Shown here: positions 60,981 through 64,000 of the stretch, piece after piece
How positions within the stretch are numbered: position 1 is the stretch's first letter
How the letters are laid out: each line of letters starts with the position of its first letter
Assembly: GCF_004803915.1 (NCBI RefSeq)
Contig: NZ_CP039396.1
Coordinates: forward strand, 2,294,001 to 2,358,000
From: Duncaniella dubosii
Lineage (GTDB): Bacteria; Bacteroidota; Bacteroidia; Bacteroidales; Muribaculaceae
Length of the DNA: 64,000 nucleotides
Direction of reading: 5' to 3'
Notes under the pieces: model-generated
Databases searched by the model: none
What the model was told of the DNA's origin: nothing
What the model saw: the letters and a program-made list of their open reading frames with translations, nothing else
Position numbers and translations under genes: made by a program

Positions 60981-62878
60981 TTATCGCTTGGAATTTTTCC
61001 TATATGGATGTGATGCCTGCTGTGGGAAAAGTCGTTTTAGCAGGTCGGGGCGATGGAGTCGCTGTAGCGATCGCATTATATCGGGACGGTATGCACGGTC
61101 ATACCAGAAGAAATATTTTCTCTGTGCGAGTTTCTCCTCCGGAGATGTGGCGGTGAAGATTTTCTCGCCGGTATAAGGATGGTAGCCTGTATAATATATT
61201 TCTGTTGACAGGGTCATTGGCGTAGGCGTGAAATCCTGCACCTGCTCTAAATGGAGATTAAGTTCTTTTGTCTCTGCTGCGAGCTGGGCCATGTCAATTT
61301 CGTGACATGCAGGATGCGAGGAGATGAAGTAGGGTATGAGCTGTTGTTTGAGGCCGTGATGCGAATTGACTCGTTCAAAAATCGGTTGAATTCGTGATAG
61401 AGCTGGAAGGAGGGTTTACGCATGATGTTGAGCACTGTCTCGGATGTATGTTCCGGTGCGACTTTGAGCCGGCCGGATACATGAGATGTGATCAGCTCCT
61501 CGTTATATTGTCTATTGGCGGCATCAATCACCGGGTCACCGGTGTGGTGCATCGACAGGTCATAGCGGACACCGCTGCCGACAAACGATTTCTTTATTCC
61601 CGGAATGGCATCGACTGCATGATATAGGTCGAGCAGCGGACGGTGGTCTGTGTTGAGGTTCGGACATACTTTAGGGTGCAGGCACGATGGCTTGAGACAT
61701 TTCTCGCAGATGGATTGATTTTTACCTCCCATCCGATACATGTTTGCGCTCGGAGCGCCGATGTCGCTTATATAGCCTTTGAAATCCGGCATCTGTGTCA
61801 CCTGTCTGACTTCGCGCAACACAGACTCCTTGCTTCGCGATGCGATAAATTTGCCCTGATGAGCGGAAATAGTGCAGAATGAGCAGCCTCCGAAACATCC
61901 TCTGTGTATGTTTACGGAATGCCGGATCATTTCGTAGGCAGGTATGCGCTTGTCTTTGTAGCGGGGGTGTGGCAGACGTGTATATGGAAGATCGAACGAC
62001 GCGTCGATTTCTGCAGTAGTCATCGGTGGGTACATCGGATTGACTTTCACCCAGAATCCATTGTGGAGTTGCCATAGCGTCCGGCCGTGCCTTGCGTTGC
62101 TCTGCTGTTCGATATGTTTGAAATTCTCAGCCTGCAGCCGCTTGTCGTGCAGACAGTCGGTGAACGAGTGCAGGATTATATCGTCTTTCCCGGGAGAAAA
62201 ATCTGTCTCCGGGATGCGGACCACCGTTTGCGGAAGGTCGGTCATTGATGACAGGGGTGTGCCTTCGTTGAGTTGCCGTGCAATTTCGAGGGTGATTTTT
62301 TCACCCATGCCATAGCTGATGATGTCGGCCTCACAGTCGGCGAGCAGTGACGGACGCAGACGGTCCTGCCAATAGTCATAGTGGCTGAGACGTCGCATCG
62401 ACGCTTCGATGCCACCGGCTATTATAGGAGTGTCCGGATAGAGTTCGCGTAGTATTTTTGAGTATACGATTGTAGGATAATCAGGGCGCGCTCCGTGGCG
62501 TCCGCCGGGTGTATATGCGTCATCGCTGCGACGGCGGCGCGCGGCTGTGTAGTGGTTGACCATAGAGTCCATAGCTCCTGCCGAAACTCCGAAAAAGAGT
62601 CTTGGAGCGCCGAACTTTTTGAAATCGCGTAAATCATCCTGCCAATTGGGCTGTGGCACGATAGCTACGTTGAAGCCCGCATCCTGAAGCACACGGCCGA
62701 TCACCGCTGCGCCGAATGACGGGTGATCTACGTAGGCATCTCCTGAAAAGAGAACGATATCCACGTGATCCCATCCCAAAGCCTTCATTTCCTTGACACT
62801 TGTAGGTAAAAATCTGTCGGCGGAAGGATATGGCGGCCGGTTGACAGCCGGTCTGTTAGTCTTGGATGTGTTATACAT
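60981..62878 (-). pseudogene. ygiQ: YgiQ-family radical SAM protein, 1-base frameshift
   Basis: N-terminal frame (from 62878): DUF3362/YgiQ-type with HVDIVLFSGDAYVDHPSFG and radical SAM motif RGCFGGCSFCTISAHQG. The frame breaks at an A5 run (61377-61381 on the plus strand; T5 on the coding strand). Adding one base gives HEFNRFFERVNSHHGLKQQLIPYFIS..., continuing without a gap into the second frame (61292 downward: MAQLAAETKELNLHLEQVQDF). The repaired protein is 632 aa, normal for the family. A read error in the homopolymer or a recent mutation are both possible. Confidence 0.85.
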
Positions 62879-62941
62879 AATATATATGTTATTTATACTG
62901 CTTGGTTGGTTATCCGGATTGGATTTTCTGTTGTATGGTTG

Positions 62942-64000
62942 TTATCCTTCGGCCGGCATTTTTGAAAGCTGGTCTTCCATTGCGAGCACCTCGTCGCGCA
63001 GACGGGCGGCTTCGATGAAGTCCATGCGTTTGGCTGCGTCGACCATGTCCAGACGGCGCTTGGTGATGAGCTTCTGTAGCGCATCGGCTGACAGATATGG
63101 CATGACTGGGTCGGCGGCGAGGTTGACTTTTGTCCCATATTCTTCGGCGTATGGCACAGGCGCTTTCGAACGGCCTGTCTTTTTTTCTTTGCCGGATGAT
63201 GCCGAAAGTGGACGTGATGGCTTAATCTTGCCGGCGGTATCGTCGTCGGTCTCAAGCCCGATGATTGAATTGCGCGCCTTTATGATGGCCTGAGGCGTGA
63301 TGCCGTGTTCCTCATTGTAGGCAAGCTGGACAGCACGTCGTCGTGCGGTCTCGTCAATGGTCTGCTGCATCGAGTCTGTAATCTTGTCGGCATACATGAT
63401 GACTGTGCCGTTGAGGTTACGGGCGGCTCGACCGACAGTCTGGGTCAGCGAGCGGTGGCTTCGGAGGAAACCTTCCTTGTCGGCATCGAGTATGGCCACA
63501 AGGGAGACTTCAGGTAGGTCGAGACCTTCACGCAACAGATTGACACCGACAAGCACGTCGAACTCTCCGGCTCTCAGTCCGTCAAGAATCTTGATGCGGT
63601 CAAGTGTGTCGACGTCGCTGTGTATATAGGCTGTCTTTATGCGCAGCCGCGTGAGATAGTCGTTAAGCTCTTCGGCCATTCTTTTTGTAAGGGTTGTGAC
63701 CAGCACGCGTTCGTCGCGTTCGATACGTTCGTTGATTTCATGAAGCAGGTCGTCAATCTGATTGAGCGAAGGACGTACTTCTATAATCGGATCGAGCAGG
63801 CCGGTGGGGCGGATAATCTGTTCAACCACCACGCCCTCGCATTTTTCAAGTTCATAGTCGGCCGGTGTCGCGCTTACATATAGCACCTGAGGGGTCAGTT
63901 TTTCGAATTCCTCGAATTTCAGCGGGCGGTTGTCAAGCGCGGCCGGCAGACGGAAGCCATATTCGACAAGATTCATTTTTCTCGAAAGGTCTCCTCCATA
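62942..64000 (-). CDS. uvrB: UvrB, 3' part (continues past window)
   Basis: About 352 residues of the excinuclease ABC subunit B are visible; the frame is open to the window edge (the first residues visible are YGGDLSRK). Helicase motifs in the second half are recognised: [61 protein letters not shown]. The C-terminal UVR domain ([29 protein letters not shown]) contacts UvrC. The N-terminal Walker A half lies outside the window. Confidence 0.95.
   Translation of the reverse strand, partial: YGGDLSRKMNLVEYGFRLPAALDNRPLKFEEFEKLTPQVLYVSATPADYELEKCEGVVVEQIIRPTGLLDPIIEVRPSLNQIDDLLHEINERIERDERVLVTTLTKRMAEELNDYLTRLRIKTAYIHSDVDTLDRIKILDGLRAGEFDVLVGVNLLREGLDLPEVSLVAILDADKEGFLRSHRSLTQTVGRAARNLNGTVIMYADKITDSMQQTIDETARRRAVQLAYNEEHGITPQAIIKARNSIIGLETDDDTAGKIKPSRPLSASSGKEKKTGRSKAPVPYAEEYGTKVNLAADPVMPYLSADALQKLITKRRLDMVDAAKRMDFIEAARLRDEVLAMEDQLSKMPAEG

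Noticed and set aside
1..64000. CRISPR arrays and tRNA or rRNA genes
   Set aside because: No regularly spaced repeats and no tRNA-like or rRNA-like sequence apart from the tmRNA and its copied 3' end.

Overview
The window looks like chromosomal DNA from a gut Bacteroidales bacterium. Muribaculaceae is my best guess, but that rank is inference. The evidence is the TAnnTTTG-type -7 boxes ahead of several genes, RprX/RprY-type and RteA/RteB-type regulators, DUF3408 and DUF3871 genes, large-barrel TonB-dependent receptors, and a tmRNA encoding the tag GENNYALAA.

Layout. (1) 1-1334: the end of a secreted protein, a 58-bp perfect palindrome, and a Crp/Fnr-type regulator. (2) 1518-16092: one long plus-strand gene run. 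It starts with a small glycyl-radical-activase-like radical SAM protein. Two envelope proteins follow that share an almost identical Cys-rich N-terminal module but carry different periplasmic domains. About twenty tightly overlapping, mostly membrane-anchored proteins of unknown function come next. (3) about 16.1-43.4 kb: a mobilizable element of about 9 kb (mobA-like gene, relaxase, oriT-like repeat, ATPase operon, tandem integrases), split by (4) an 18,290-bp CTnDOT-related element at 24064-42353. That inner element lies between 11-bp direct repeats and sits inside the HxxR codons of one of the outer element's integrases. It carries two integrases, a RhuM-like protein, two Xis-like HTH proteins, an IS110 transposase, DUF3408, a mobA gene broken by IS66, and a cargo operon (Crp-like regulator, lipoprotein, TonB-dependent receptor, repeat lipoprotein) upstream of rteA-rteB. 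There is no tetQ and no relaxase. (5) 43655-55894: a 12.24-kb element integrated at the 3' end of the tmRNA gene (15-bp repeat). It carries a VapE-like primase, a P-loop ATPase, DUF3871, and a cargo cluster with an LRR protein, a WG-repeat protein and a retropepsin-like protease. Its integrase is split by a second, nearly identical IS66 copy. (6) 55895-64000: core genome, with ssrA, an alpha/beta hydrolase, rprY-rprX, ahpC, a YgiQ-type radical SAM gene with a 1-base frameshift, and the 3' part of uvrB.

Three site-specific elements lie within 40 kb, and two of them have had their integrase physically interrupted by another mobile element: the outer one by the CTnDOT-like element, the tmRNA element by IS66. 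The breaks are clean (8-bp IS66 duplications, an 11-bp integration core), so the ancestral genes can be reconstructed in frame. The parts I understand least, and which most deserve work, are the 2.1-16.1 kb gene run, the cargo of the tmRNA element with its structured leader, and the insertion of an integrative element into the catalytic codons of another element's integrase.
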